Origin: Stappia sp.
GTDB lineage: Bacteria; Pseudomonadota; Alphaproteobacteria; Rhizobiales; Stappiaceae
NCBI GenBank assembly: GCA_002722295.1
Contig: PBLF01000018.1
Span: 97,313-161,312 of the forward strand
Reading direction: 5' to 3'
Length of the DNA: 64,000 bases
A program made the translations under genes and the position numbers. Numbering within the stretch: position 1 is the first letter of the stretch; every line of letters begins with the position of its first letter. Below, one piece after another: positions 37,137-45,141 of this stretch. The notes under the pieces are model-generated. The model saw only the letters and a list, made by a program, of their open reading frames with translations, searched no databases and had not been told where the DNA came from.

Positions 37137-39221
37137 TCAGCCGCGCCGCCGGCGCCGCCGGCGGTTGCCCGCCTCCTCCGACTGTTCGTCGTCGGGTGTT
37201 TCGGGCGCGGGAAGCGGCAGCGTCACGACGCTTGAGAGCTTCGGAAAGCGGTCGACCTTGTTGGGCAGGGCCATCGCGTTGACGAAATGCTCCTGGAAGC
37301 GTGGTTCCAGCGCCGTCTCGATCTTCTCGATCTCGCGCACGACGCGCTCGATCACGCGCCGCTCGGCACGGCTGATCAGCGCCATGCGCGCACCGGTGCC
37401 GGCGGCGTTGCCCACACTCGACACCTCGGCAAGGTCGCAGTCGGGAATGAGGCCGAGGATCATGGCGTATTTCGTGTCGATATAGCTGCCGAAGGCGCCC
37501 GCGAGGCGGATGCGGCCAAGCTCAGGGTTGCCGAGCTTGTCGAGCAGCAGCTTCACGCCCGCGTAGAGCGCGGCCTTGGCAAGCTGGATGGAGCGGATGT
37601 CGCGCTGGCCGATGGCGATCTCGATCCCGTCCTGCGCCACCACATAGGCATGGGTACGCCCGCGCTGCACGACGCGCGGGCTTTTCGCCGCGAGGCGACC
37701 GTCGATGAGACCGTCCTCGGTGATGACGCCGGCGAGGAACAGTTCGGCCACCGCCTCGATGATGCCGGAGCCGCAGATGCCGGTCACGCCGACCTGATCC
37801 TTCTTCTCCGCGAATTCCGGATCGTCGGACCATTCCTCCAGGCCGATCACCTTGAAGCGCGGCTCCAGCGTCACCGGATCGATGCGGATGCGCTCGATGG
37901 CGCCCGGGGCGGCGCGCTGGCCGCAGGAAATCTCCGCGCCCTCGAAGGCGGGGCCGGTCGGGGAGCTGGCCGCCAGAAGCCGCTCGCGATTGCCGAGGAC
38001 GATCTCCGCATTGGTGCCGATGTCGACAAGCAGCGTAAGCGGGTCCGCCTCGAAGGGGCGCGTGGCGAGCGTCGCCGCCGCCGCATCCGCCCCCACATGG
38101 CCGGCGATGCAGGGCAGCAGGTAGACCCTGGCGCCCGGATTCAGCTCAAGTCCCACGGAGTCCGCGTGCTGATGCACCGCGCCGGAGACGGCGAGCGCGA
38201 AGGGAGCGCCGCCAAGCTCGCTTGGGTCGATGCCGAGGAACAGGTGGTGCATGATCGGATTGCCGACGATCACCGCGTCGAGCACGTCGGCGCGCGTCGC
38301 CCCGACATCGGCCACCAGCTTGGCGACCAGCGCGTCCACGGCCGCGCGGACGGTGGAGACGAGATCGGGCAGGCGCTCCGGGTTCATCTGGACGTAGGAG
38401 ACCCGCGACATGAGATCCTCGCCGAAGCGGATCTGCGGGTTGGAGGTGCCGGCCGAAGTGACCGTGCGACCGGTGACCAGGTCGCTCAGATGCGCGGCGA
38501 TGGTGGTCGAGCCGATATCGACGGCAAGGCCGTAGACGGTCTCCTTCACGCCCGGCCAGAGTGCCACGACCTCGGCCGCATGGGGGCCGTCCTGCCAGAT
38601 CGCGGCACTCACCTGCCACTGACCCTTGCGCAGGACCTGCTGCACGTGCGGCAGAAGAACGGGAGCAAGCGTGAGCCCCTCGAGGCCGGTTTCGGTTGCA
38701 AGGGTCGCAAGCAGCCGGTCGCCGTCGCCAAGCGGCTGGTCCATGTCCGGCTCGCTGACCTGCACGGTCACGAGACGGATGGCGCTGTCGGGCGCGATAT
38801 TGACCATCTCCGCGCGCTTGCGCACGAGCTGGCGGTTGGTCTGTGCGTCGACCGGCACATCGATGACGAGATCGCCCTCGATGGTCGCCTGGCAGGAGAG
38901 GCGGCGGTCGGCGGGCAGGTTGCGAAGCTCCGCATAGCGGGCCTCGGCGCGGGTGACCTCGCCAAGGTTTTCCGCCGCGCTCGTCAGCTTCTCCTTGGCG
39001 AAGCGGCCTTCCGATACGGACACCTGGCAGCGTCCGCAGATCCCGCGGCCGCCACACACGGATTCCACATAGACGCCGAGCGAGCGCGCCGCGTCGAGCA
39101 GCGGCGTTCCGACCGGGAACTCGCCACGCCGTCCGCTTGGCTGGAAAACGACGCGAGCCGTCGCTCCGGTCCTCTCGGGCCGGGGCGCGGCTGCATCGGG
39201 GGCATCTGTCGGGCCCGTCAT
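37137..39221 (-). CDS. Reductive activator of corrinoid proteins (RamA/RACo-like, ASKHA domain)
   Basis: The 694-residue protein has an N-terminal plant-type [2Fe-2S] domain (Cys56, Cys62 and Cys65 in CGGRGICGRC, and Cys110), a linker, and a C-terminal ASKHA ATPase domain (YGLAVDIGSTTIAAHL; VDIGTNAEI; GAFGSYID). Such proteins use ATP to reduce inactive Co(II) corrinoid back to Co(I), a repair that an aerobic cell would need often. It ends in EAGNRRRRRRRG, an Arg tail. The gene is last in the minus-strand corrinoid unit that begins with the corrinoid protein at 43888. Confidence 0.92.
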   Translation of the reverse strand: MTGPTDAPDAAAPRPERTGATARVVFQPSGRRGEFPVGTPLLDAARSLGVYVESVCGGRGICGRCQVSVSEGRFAKEKLTSAAENLGEVTRAEARYAELRNLPADRRLSCQATIEGDLVIDVPVDAQTNRQLVRKRAEMVNIAPDSAIRLVTVQVSEPDMDQPLGDGDRLLATLATETGLEGLTLAPVLLPHVQQVLRKGQWQVSAAIWQDGPHAAEVVALWPGVKETVYGLAVDIGSTTIAAHLSDLVTGRTVTSAGTSNPQIRFGEDLMSRVSYVQMNPERLPDLVSTVRAAVDALVAKLVADVGATRADVLDAVIVGNPIMHHLFLGIDPSELGGAPFALAVSGAVHQHADSVGLELNPGARVYLLPCIAGHVGADAAAATLATRPFEADPLTLLVDIGTNAEIVLGNRERLLAASSPTGPAFEGAEISCGQRAAPGAIERIRIDPVTLEPRFKVIGLEEWSDDPEFAEKKDQVGVTGICGSGIIEAVAELFLAGVITEDGLIDGRLAAKSPRVVQRGRTHAYVVAQDGIEIAIGQRDIRSIQLAKAALYAGVKLLLDKLGNPELGRIRLAGAFGSYIDTKYAMILGLIPDCDLAEVSSVGNAAGTGARMALISRAERRVIERVVREIEKIETALEPRFQEHFVNAMALPNKVDRFPKLSSVVTLPLPAPETPDDEQSEEAGNRRRRRRRG

Positions 39222-39277
39222 GGCTGTGCTGTCATCCGTTGCCAGGGTGGCGTGTCCGGCGGGCGGTCACGCGTGGA

Positions 39278-40228
39278 TCACGACGCCTGCGACCGGCGCC
39301 GCCCCTCGCGTCCGCCGCGCCGTCCGCCGGAGGCGGGTGTCGCGGCAACGGCCCCGCCGTCGGCGCCCGGCTTGTGGTCGCGATAGGTCATGATCCACTC
39401 GCCGCAGTTGGGGTCCGCGCCGGTGAGCACGTTGGCGCCGCGCACGGCTTCCATTTCCTGCGGGCGGCAGGGGTTCATGATCGCGCTGGTCATGCCGGCC
39501 GCGATGACCATGGGAATGAAGGCGGCGTTGATGCCATGGCGATGCGGCAGGCCGAAGGAGATGTTCGACAGGCCGCAGGTCGTGTTGACCTCGAGCTCCT
39601 CGCGCAGCCGCCGCAGCAGGCGGAAGACCTGCTGGCCGGCGCTTCCCATCGCGCCGATGGGCATGACGAGGGGGTCCACGACGATGTCATGGGCGGGAAT
39701 GCCGTAGTCGGCCGCGCGGCGGACGATCTTGCGGGCCACCTCGAAGCGCACGTCCGGATCCTCGGAGATGCCGGTCTCGTCGTTGGAGATCGCCACGACG
39801 GGCACGTTGTACTTCTTTACCAGCGGCAGGATCGCCTCGAGCTTCTCTTCCTCGCCGGTGACGGAGTTGATCAGCGGACGCCCCTTGGCGACCTGAAGCC
39901 CCGCCTCGATGGCGGCCGTCACGGAACTGTCGATGGAAAGCGGCAGGTCCGTCAGTCCCTGGACGATTTCCAGCGTCCTGACCAGAAGCGGCGGTTCGGT
40001 CTCGTTCGGGTTCACCGCCGTCACGCCGGCGTTGACGTCGAGCATGGTGGCACCGGCCGCCACCTGGGCGAGAACGTCCTTTTCCACGGTGGAGAAGTCG
40101 CCGGCGATCATCTCGGCGGCGAGCTTCTTGCGGCCCGTCGGGTTGATGCGCTCGCCGATGACACAGAAGGGCTGATCGAAACCGATCACGATCTCACGTG
40201 TCGCGGAGGCGACGACGGTACGGGTCAT
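39278..40228 (-). CDS. Methyl-THF:corrinoid protein methyltransferase (MtgA/MtrH-like)
   Basis: The 316-residue protein has a pterin-binding TIM barrel: FCVIGERINPTGRKKL, GATMLDVNAG, LSIDSS, INSVTGEEEKL and VVDPLVMPIGA. It would transfer the methyl group between the corrinoid protein and THF, producing methyl-THF for oxidation. The last 20 residues are Gly/Arg-rich (GGRRGGREGRRRSQAS), another of the tails seen in this cluster. The start overlaps the MetF-like stop as ATGA, so the two are translationally coupled. Confidence 0.92.
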   Translation of the reverse strand: MTRTVVASATREIVIGFDQPFCVIGERINPTGRKKLAAEMIAGDFSTVEKDVLAQVAAGATMLDVNAGVTAVNPNETEPPLLVRTLEIVQGLTDLPLSIDSSVTAAIEAGLQVAKGRPLINSVTGEEEKLEAILPLVKKYNVPVVAISNDETGISEDPDVRFEVARKIVRRAADYGIPAHDIVVDPLVMPIGAMGSAGQQVFRLLRRLREELEVNTTCGLSNISFGLPHRHGINAAFIPMVIAAGMTSAIMNPCRPQEMEAVRGANVLTGADPNCGEWIMTYRDHKPGADGGAVAATPASGGRRGGREGRRRSQAS

Positions 40229-41121
40229 TGGGCTACCTCCACGGGAAAGGGCGACGCATCGCAGGAGCGGAAGGGCCAGCTCCCGCGTGCGCTCAGCCAT
40301 TCGGCGGTCTTGGTCAGGCCGCCGAAGGGGAAGACATGGATCTGCTCGAGCTGGCAGTCGGGACGATGCTGGAGCCGGGCCTCGAGCGGACGAACCATCG
40401 TCTCGGGGTCGTAGCCGGACAGCATGGAGACGACGGCGCCGCCACGCTTCTTGAGGAACGACAGCGAGTTCTCGACACCGGCGAAGGCGGCGTACTTGAG
40501 CAGCGTCGTCATCTTGGCCGGCCCCGCGATGCCGATGTGCACCGGGAAGCGGTTGCCCCAGGAGGCGATCTCGTCGAGCCACAGGTTCACGCGCTGCGGG
40601 TCGAAGCCGAACTGGGTGACGATGCGAAACTGCGCGTCGGACTGCGCGGCGAGTTCGTGCTTGCGCATGAGGAATGCGCGGATCGTGTCGGGGGAAATCT
40701 CCGGAGCGCCCTCGGGATGGCCGGCGACGGCGACGGCCCGAATGCCGCAGGCGTCGAAAAGCCCGGTCTCGAGCAGGGCAACGGAGGAGGTCAGCGGACC
40801 CGGCTCGTTCGCCTCGCCGGCGATTGCCAGAACCTCGCTCACGCCCGCCTCGCCCGTCAGCCGGGTAATGCGGCGCTCGAAGGCGGCGAGCGAGGGGTAG
40901 CGGCGCGCGGCCATGTGAGGCACGGCGACAAGCCCGCGGTCCCGGACACGGCGGCAGGCGGCGACGATGTCATCCTCGCCCACATTGCCGAGGTCGGTGA
41001 CATAGACGCGGGTTCCCGCCGGCATGAGTTCAAGCAGCTCGGGCTTGTCCATGACCTGGCGCGGCGACATCTCGGTGGAGGCGGCGAAATGCCCCTCCGG
41101 GGTCAGGCGGGAGTTCGGCAT
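40225..41121 (-). CDS. Methylenetetrahydrofolate reductase-like protein
   Basis: The 298-residue protein matches the MetF-like family in size and in segments such as RVYVTDLGNVGEDDIVAA, EVLAIAGEAN and RIVTQFGFDPQ (the folate-binding region), ending with HVFPFGGLTKTAEW. Next to a methyl-THF-forming methyltransferase it probably runs in the oxidative direction, methyl-THF to methylene-THF. It overlaps the methyltransferase gene by 4 bp and begins 1 bp after the small upstream gene's stop codon. The shorter start at 41121 removes a Pro-rich extension. Confidence 0.86.
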   Translation of the reverse strand: MPNSRLTPEGHFAASTEMSPRQVMDKPELLELMPAGTRVYVTDLGNVGEDDIVAACRRVRDRGLVAVPHMAARRYPSLAAFERRITRLTGEAGVSEVLAIAGEANEPGPLTSSVALLETGLFDACGIRAVAVAGHPEGAPEISPDTIRAFLMRKHELAAQSDAQFRIVTQFGFDPQRVNLWLDEIASWGNRFPVHIGIAGPAKMTTLLKYAAFAGVENSLSFLKKRGGAVVSMLSGYDPETMVRPLEARLQHRPDCQLEQIHVFPFGGLTKTAEWLSARGSWPFRSCDASPFPVEVAQ

Positions 41122-41122
41122 G

Positions 41123-41458
41123 TCAGGCCTCGGCACTGCTGGGGGAGGCGGAAGAGGGTGCGGTCTCGCATCCCTCGGCGGCGACGAGACCGGCAAGCCG
41201 CTCGTTCGGGTAGTCATCGAGAAGAGCCGTCAGCGCGGCATCCGCTTCCACCTCGAGGTCATCTCCGACCTCGACCGGATCGGCGCGCCGCCACTCGGCC
41301 AGATAGGCGTCGCTGTCCTTCGCGCCGACGCGCATGGCGCAGCGGTCGATTGCCTGGATGAAGCGTTCGGGAAGCTCGCGACGCGCGGTCTTGCGTCCGG
41401 CCCGGACGAGCACCTGCGCGGGGATATCCCTCCAGAAGACAAGCACTTTCTGCGCCAT
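41123..41458 (-). CDS. Small 'virulence factor'-family protein of the corrinoid cluster
   Basis: The 111-residue protein (MAQKVLVFWRDIPAQVLVRAG at its start, in two overlapping pieces of the family pattern) resembles the short PF13769-type proteins often found beside MetF-like and methyl-THF:corrinoid methyltransferase genes. RELPERFIQAIDRCAMRVGA follows; the end is acidic and Ala/Ser-rich. Function is unknown. Its stop is 1 bp from the MetF-like start, which argues for a role with that enzyme. A longer start at 41500 was set aside. Confidence 0.7.
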   Translation of the reverse strand: MAQKVLVFWRDIPAQVLVRAGRKTARRELPERFIQAIDRCAMRVGAKDSDAYLAEWRRADPVEVGDDLEVEADAALTALLDDYPNERLAGLVAAEGCETAPSSASPSSAEA

Positions 41459-41673
41459 CGCATTGCTCCGCAAAGCGCGTTCCCGCGTCGCTGATGGCAA
41501 TCATGATGCCTGTCGCCGCATGGATCATCGGTGCACAGACGACATGCCTAGTCGCGAAAACGACAGGGTGACGCAGGCGCTAGTCTTTGAAGGCAAGTAA
41601 CAAGGGCGGGAAGACTTGGCGGTAGGGTGTAAAGGGCGGCGCGTGAGCCGCGCCGCCCGCGGGCGGGCCCGGC

Positions 41674-42381
41674 TCAGCGCCGCGCCCGCCACCTCGCATG
41701 AAGCCCCGCGATGTCGGAGGAGCACAGCGCCTGCATTTCCCCGCGAATCTCCTCCAGCGGCCAGTCCCACCAGGCCATCTCGAGCAGCATGTCGATTTCG
41801 CCGGCGGAAAACCGTTTCCGGATCTCTCGGGCCGGATTGCCGCCCACGACCGAATAGGGGGCGACATCCTTCGTCACGAGCGCGCGGGCGCCGATCATGG
41901 CACCGTGCCCGATCGTCACGCCGGGCATGATCATCGCTTCGGCGCCGATCCACACGTCATTGCCGACCACGGTGTCGCCGGCCGGTTCGTAGCCCGTGTG
42001 AGCGTCCGCGAAGGCGGGTTCCTCCGACATGAAGAAGAAGGGGAAGGTGGATACCCAGTCGCTGCGATGGCTCTGGTTTCCGGCCATGACGAAACACGCG
42101 CCGGTGCCGATGGAACAGAAACTGCCGATGACGAGCCGGTCCACGTCGTCGCGGTCGGGCATCAGGTAGCGGGCGCAGTCATCGAAGGAATGACCGTGAT
42201 AGTAGCCCGAGTAGTAGCTGTAGCGGCCAACCGAAATGTTCGGGTTGGTTACCTGCTCGCTCAGAAGCTTTCCCTTGAAGGGGCTTTCGAAAAAATTGCT
42301 CGCGGGAGATTGTCCTCTGTCGTGAGGCTGGGCCCTTTCCGGCCCGTTGGATGTGATGAGGGGACCGGTCCTGCGGCTCAT
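41674..42381 (-). CDS. catB: CatB-type (xenobiotic) acetyltransferase
   Basis: The 235-residue protein is a left-handed beta-helix acetyltransferase of the chloramphenicol acetyltransferase B class. It matches from [15 protein letters not shown] through [50 protein letters not shown] to [14 protein letters not shown]; the catalytic His lies in GNQSHRSDW. Family members acetylate chloramphenicol and related drugs. The first 35 residues are extra and not conserved, so the true start may lie further in. The gene interrupts the corrinoid unit on the same strand, 110 bp after DUF1638, and could be an insertion. Confidence 0.88.
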   Translation of the reverse strand: MSRRTGPLITSNGPERAQPHDRGQSPASNFFESPFKGKLLSEQVTNPNISVGRYSYYSGYYHGHSFDDCARYLMPDRDDVDRLVIGSFCSIGTGACFVMAGNQSHRSDWVSTFPFFFMSEEPAFADAHTGYEPAGDTVVGNDVWIGAEAMIMPGVTIGHGAMIGARALVTKDVAPYSVVGGNPAREIRKRFSAGEIDMLLEMAWWDWPLEEIRGEMQALCSSDIAGLHARWRARR

Positions 42382-42491
42382 GCCACGCAGACCCGTCCGT
42401 GCCGCCGGGGCACCGCTTCTAACAGGCGGGAGAAACCGCGCTAGGGCGTGAAGGCAACACCGGCGAGCAAATCGGACGCTTGCGCGCAGGA

Positions 42492-43139
42492 TCACCTGCC
42501 AAGTGTGGTGAGCCTCGTCTCCAGAAGGCCGTATCCCGTGACACGCTTCTCGTAGGCGAGGCCGAGCCGTTCCGCTGCCGCGCGGGCGCGCGCCTCGATC
42601 TCCGGGTCACGGGCCTGCTCGAGGTAGAGCAGCCGGGTGTAGTGGCCGAAGTAGGCGTCACGCAGGTCCGGCCAGGTGTCGAGACCGAGCGGACGGATCA
42701 CCAGTGTTTCGAAGTGGCGGGCGAGAAAGTCGGTCAGGTAGAAGGTGCCCGGCTCCGCCTCGGCTTCCGCGTCGAAGACGTCGAGGCCGGCGAAGAAGGC
42801 ATAGCAGTGGGCCCCCTCGATGCGTTCGACGCCTTCCTCGGCGAGCACCTGGTCGAGCAAGCCGCCGGTGCCGCAGTCGCCGTAGCCTATCAGGATGTGG
42901 CGATAGTCGGAGCGTGCCTTGCCGATGGCCTCGCGCACCGCCTCGGGGATCCTGTCCGGGTGGTTGTGCAGCTTGGCCGGAAGGCAGGTGAGGTCGACAT
43001 GGTCGAGCTCGTTGGCGCGGACGATCGCCAGCACCTCGTTGGCAAGCGCCCCGCAGGCGATGACGAGCACCCGCTCGCGCGCGAACATGTCGGCGCTTGC
43101 GGGTGCGTTCGCTGCATCAGGCCGCTCGGCCCGGGTCAT
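42492..43139 (-). CDS. DUF1638 protein of the corrinoid cluster
   Basis: The 215-residue protein has the conserved segments of DUF1638: [48 protein letters not shown] and AHCYAFF. The recurring Cys and His suggest a metal or cofactor site, but no activity is known. GGAGGG precedes the ATG at 43139. It lies 41 bp after the corrinoid protein gene, and DUF1638 genes habitually accompany aerobic MttB-type clusters, so it is likely a dedicated but uncharacterised member of the system. Confidence 0.85.
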   Translation of the reverse strand: MTRAERPDAANAPASADMFARERVLVIACGALANEVLAIVRANELDHVDLTCLPAKLHNHPDRIPEAVREAIGKARSDYRHILIGYGDCGTGGLLDQVLAEEGVERIEGAHCYAFFAGLDVFDAEAEAEPGTFYLTDFLARHFETLVIRPLGLDTWPDLRDAYFGHYTRLLYLEQARDPEIEARARAAAERLGLAYEKRVTGYGLLETRLTTLGR

Positions 43140-43180
43140 GAGAGGTCCCTCCGGCCGTGACGTGGCGCGCGGGGACGGTT

Positions 43181-43888
43181 CTATCCCGCGCGGGAGGCGA
43201 GCTGGTTGTGCCGGCGCGCGATCAGCTCGGTGGCCATCTCGACCGTCACGGCGGCATCGCGGCCATAGGCGTCGGCGCCGATGGCCTGGGCGAATTCCTC
43301 GTTGAGCGGCGCACCGCCCACCATGACGATGTAGTCGTCGCGGATGCCCTTCTCGACCATCGTGTCGATCACGACCTTCATGTAGGGCATGGTCGTCGTC
43401 AGCAGGGCCGACATGCCGAGAATGTCCGGCTTGTGCTCTTCAAGAGCGGCCAGATAGTTCTCGACCGGGTTGTTGATGCCGATGTCGATGACCTCGAAGC
43501 CGGCGCCTTCCATCATCATCGAGACGAGGTTCTTGCCGATGTCGTGGATGTCGCCCTTGACGGTGCCGATCACCATCTTGCCGACCTTCGGCGCGCCGGT
43601 CTCGGCCAGGAGCGGGCGCAGGATGCCCATGCCCGCCTTCATGGCGTTGGCCGACATCAGCACCTCGGGCACGAACAGGATGCCGTCACGAAAATCGACG
43701 CCGACGATGCGCATGCCCTCGACGAGGGCCTCCGTCAGGATGCGGTACGGCGTCCACTCGCGCTCGAGCAGGATGTTCACCCCCTCGACGATCTCGTCCT
43801 TGAGTCCGTCGTAGAGGTCGTCGTGCATCTGCTCGACGAGTTCTTCGTCGGTCAGGGACCTGAGGTCGAGATCGTCTTCACCGGACAT
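43181..43888 (-). CDS. Corrinoid protein (methyltransferase cognate, MttC/MtgC type)
   Basis: The 235-residue protein has an N-terminal helical cap (about 10-95) and a B12-binding Rossmann domain with the DxHxxG motif in KGDIHDIGKN (His115 ligates cobalt). It would carry the methyl group from the MttB-type enzyme to the methyl-THF methyltransferase. An ATG at 43888 with GGGAG before it is preferred to the TTG two codons earlier. It is the first gene of the minus-strand unit running to 37137. Confidence 0.95.
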   Translation of the reverse strand: MSGEDDLDLRSLTDEELVEQMHDDLYDGLKDEIVEGVNILLEREWTPYRILTEALVEGMRIVGVDFRDGILFVPEVLMSANAMKAGMGILRPLLAETGAPKVGKMVIGTVKGDIHDIGKNLVSMMMEGAGFEVIDIGINNPVENYLAALEEHKPDILGMSALLTTTMPYMKVVIDTMVEKGIRDDYIVMVGGAPLNEEFAQAIGADAYGRDAAVTVEMATELIARRHNQLASRAG

Positions 43889-44054
43889 GAGCAAACTCCC
43901 TTCGCCATGCGGAAGGCCATGGACTTTGAAACAGTAAAGTGGGATGCGTTGCCTCAGGTCGATATCTCCAAAGCGACATGCGCGGTCGCCTGTGCGACAG
44001 GAGGTCGCGCTCCGGCATCATCGCGAGGACCGGCCCACGGGAGACGGGAGCGCA

Positions 44055-45122
44055 ATGGCCTTCGATTTCATCTTCATGCTGACCGAGGACGACCGCACCA
44101 TCGCCGACGCACGCGCGCGTCTGGATGACGTTCTGGCCGGCGGCGCCCGGCATATCGGCTTCAAGGATGTCGGTCTGCCCTTCGAGGAACTGAAGGGCCT
44201 TGCCCGTGATATCCGGACGGCCGGCGGGCGTGCCTATCTGGAAGTGGTCAGCCTCGACGCCGAAAGCGAATTGCGCTCGGCACGCGCCGCCATCGGGCTG
44301 GAGGTGGACTGCCTGCTGGGCGGAACCCGGCCGGGCGAGGTCGCGCCGCTGCTCAAGGCGCATCCCATCCGCTACTATCCGTTTCCCGGCGAGATCGTCG
44401 GCCATCCGAGCGTCCTGGCGGGAACCGTCCCGTCGATCACGGAAAGCGCCAAGCGGCTGAGCGACCTGGAGAGCGTCCACGGGCTCGACCTGCTGGCCTA
44501 TCGTCACGAGGGTGACGTTCCCGGCCTCATGCAAAGCGTGTGCGCGGCCACCGACAAGCCGGTGATCGTTGCCGGTTCCATCGACCGGGCGGAGCGTATC
44601 GAGGCGGTGGCCGCGGCGGGTGCGGCCGGCTTCACGGTCGGCACGGCCGCCTTCAAGGGGCAGTTCGCCGGTGGCGGGCGGGGGCTGAGCGACGAGGTGC
44701 GCGCGATCCTGTCGCTGACGATGGCCGCGCGTGCCCGCTCCACTGCGCCGCGCCGCATTGCGCTCGTTGCCCACAACGCCCGCAAGTCGCATCTGAAGGC
44801 CTGGGCCTCGCGCCACGCCAGGGTGCTTGCGCGTCAGCGGCTGGTCGCCACCGGCGGCACGGGAGCGATGCTGATGGAAAGCGTGCCGGAACTGAGCATC
44901 CGGCGCCTGCAGCGCGGCTCGCACGGTGGGGACCAGCAGCTCGGGGCGCTGATCGCGACCGGCGAACTGGACGCGGTGATCTTCTTTGCCGACCCGCACG
45001 GCCATCACGCCAGCGACGTGGACCTCATGGCGCTCACCCGGCTCGCGATCCTGCACGACACGCCGATCGCCTGCTCACCGGCGGCCGCCGATCTCGTGGT
45101 GGCCGCCAGCCTCGGCGGGTGA
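44055..45122 (+). CDS. Fusion of a HisA-like TIM barrel and a methylglyoxal synthase-like domain
   Basis: The 355-residue protein has two parts. Residues 1-210 form a small TIM-barrel-type region (FIFMLTEDDRTIADARARL; GARHIGFKDVGLPFEEL; KPVIVAGSIDRAERI) like phosphate-binding HisA/HisF or related barrels. Residues 230-355 match methylglyoxal synthase: RRIALVAHNARKSHLKAW, ATGGTGAML, GGDQQLGALIATGELDAVIFF and the final His-Asp region. The family residues for phosphate binding and the catalytic Asp (in GGDQQ) are present. It is divergent from the corrinoid protein gene and 19 bp from fhs, convergent. Its role in one-carbon metabolism is not known. Confidence 0.75.
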   Translation: MAFDFIFMLTEDDRTIADARARLDDVLAGGARHIGFKDVGLPFEELKGLARDIRTAGGRAYLEVVSLDAESELRSARAAIGLEVDCLLGGTRPGEVAPLLKAHPIRYYPFPGEIVGHPSVLAGTVPSITESAKRLSDLESVHGLDLLAYRHEGDVPGLMQSVCAATDKPVIVAGSIDRAERIEAVAAAGAAGFTVGTAAFKGQFAGGGRGLSDEVRAILSLTMAARARSTAPRRIALVAHNARKSHLKAWASRHARVLARQRLVATGGTGAMLMESVPELSIRRLQRGSHGGDQQLGALIATGELDAVIFFADPHGHHASDVDLMALTRLAILHDTPIACSPAAADLVVAASLGG

Positions 45123-45141
45123 GGACCGTGCTTCGAAATTC

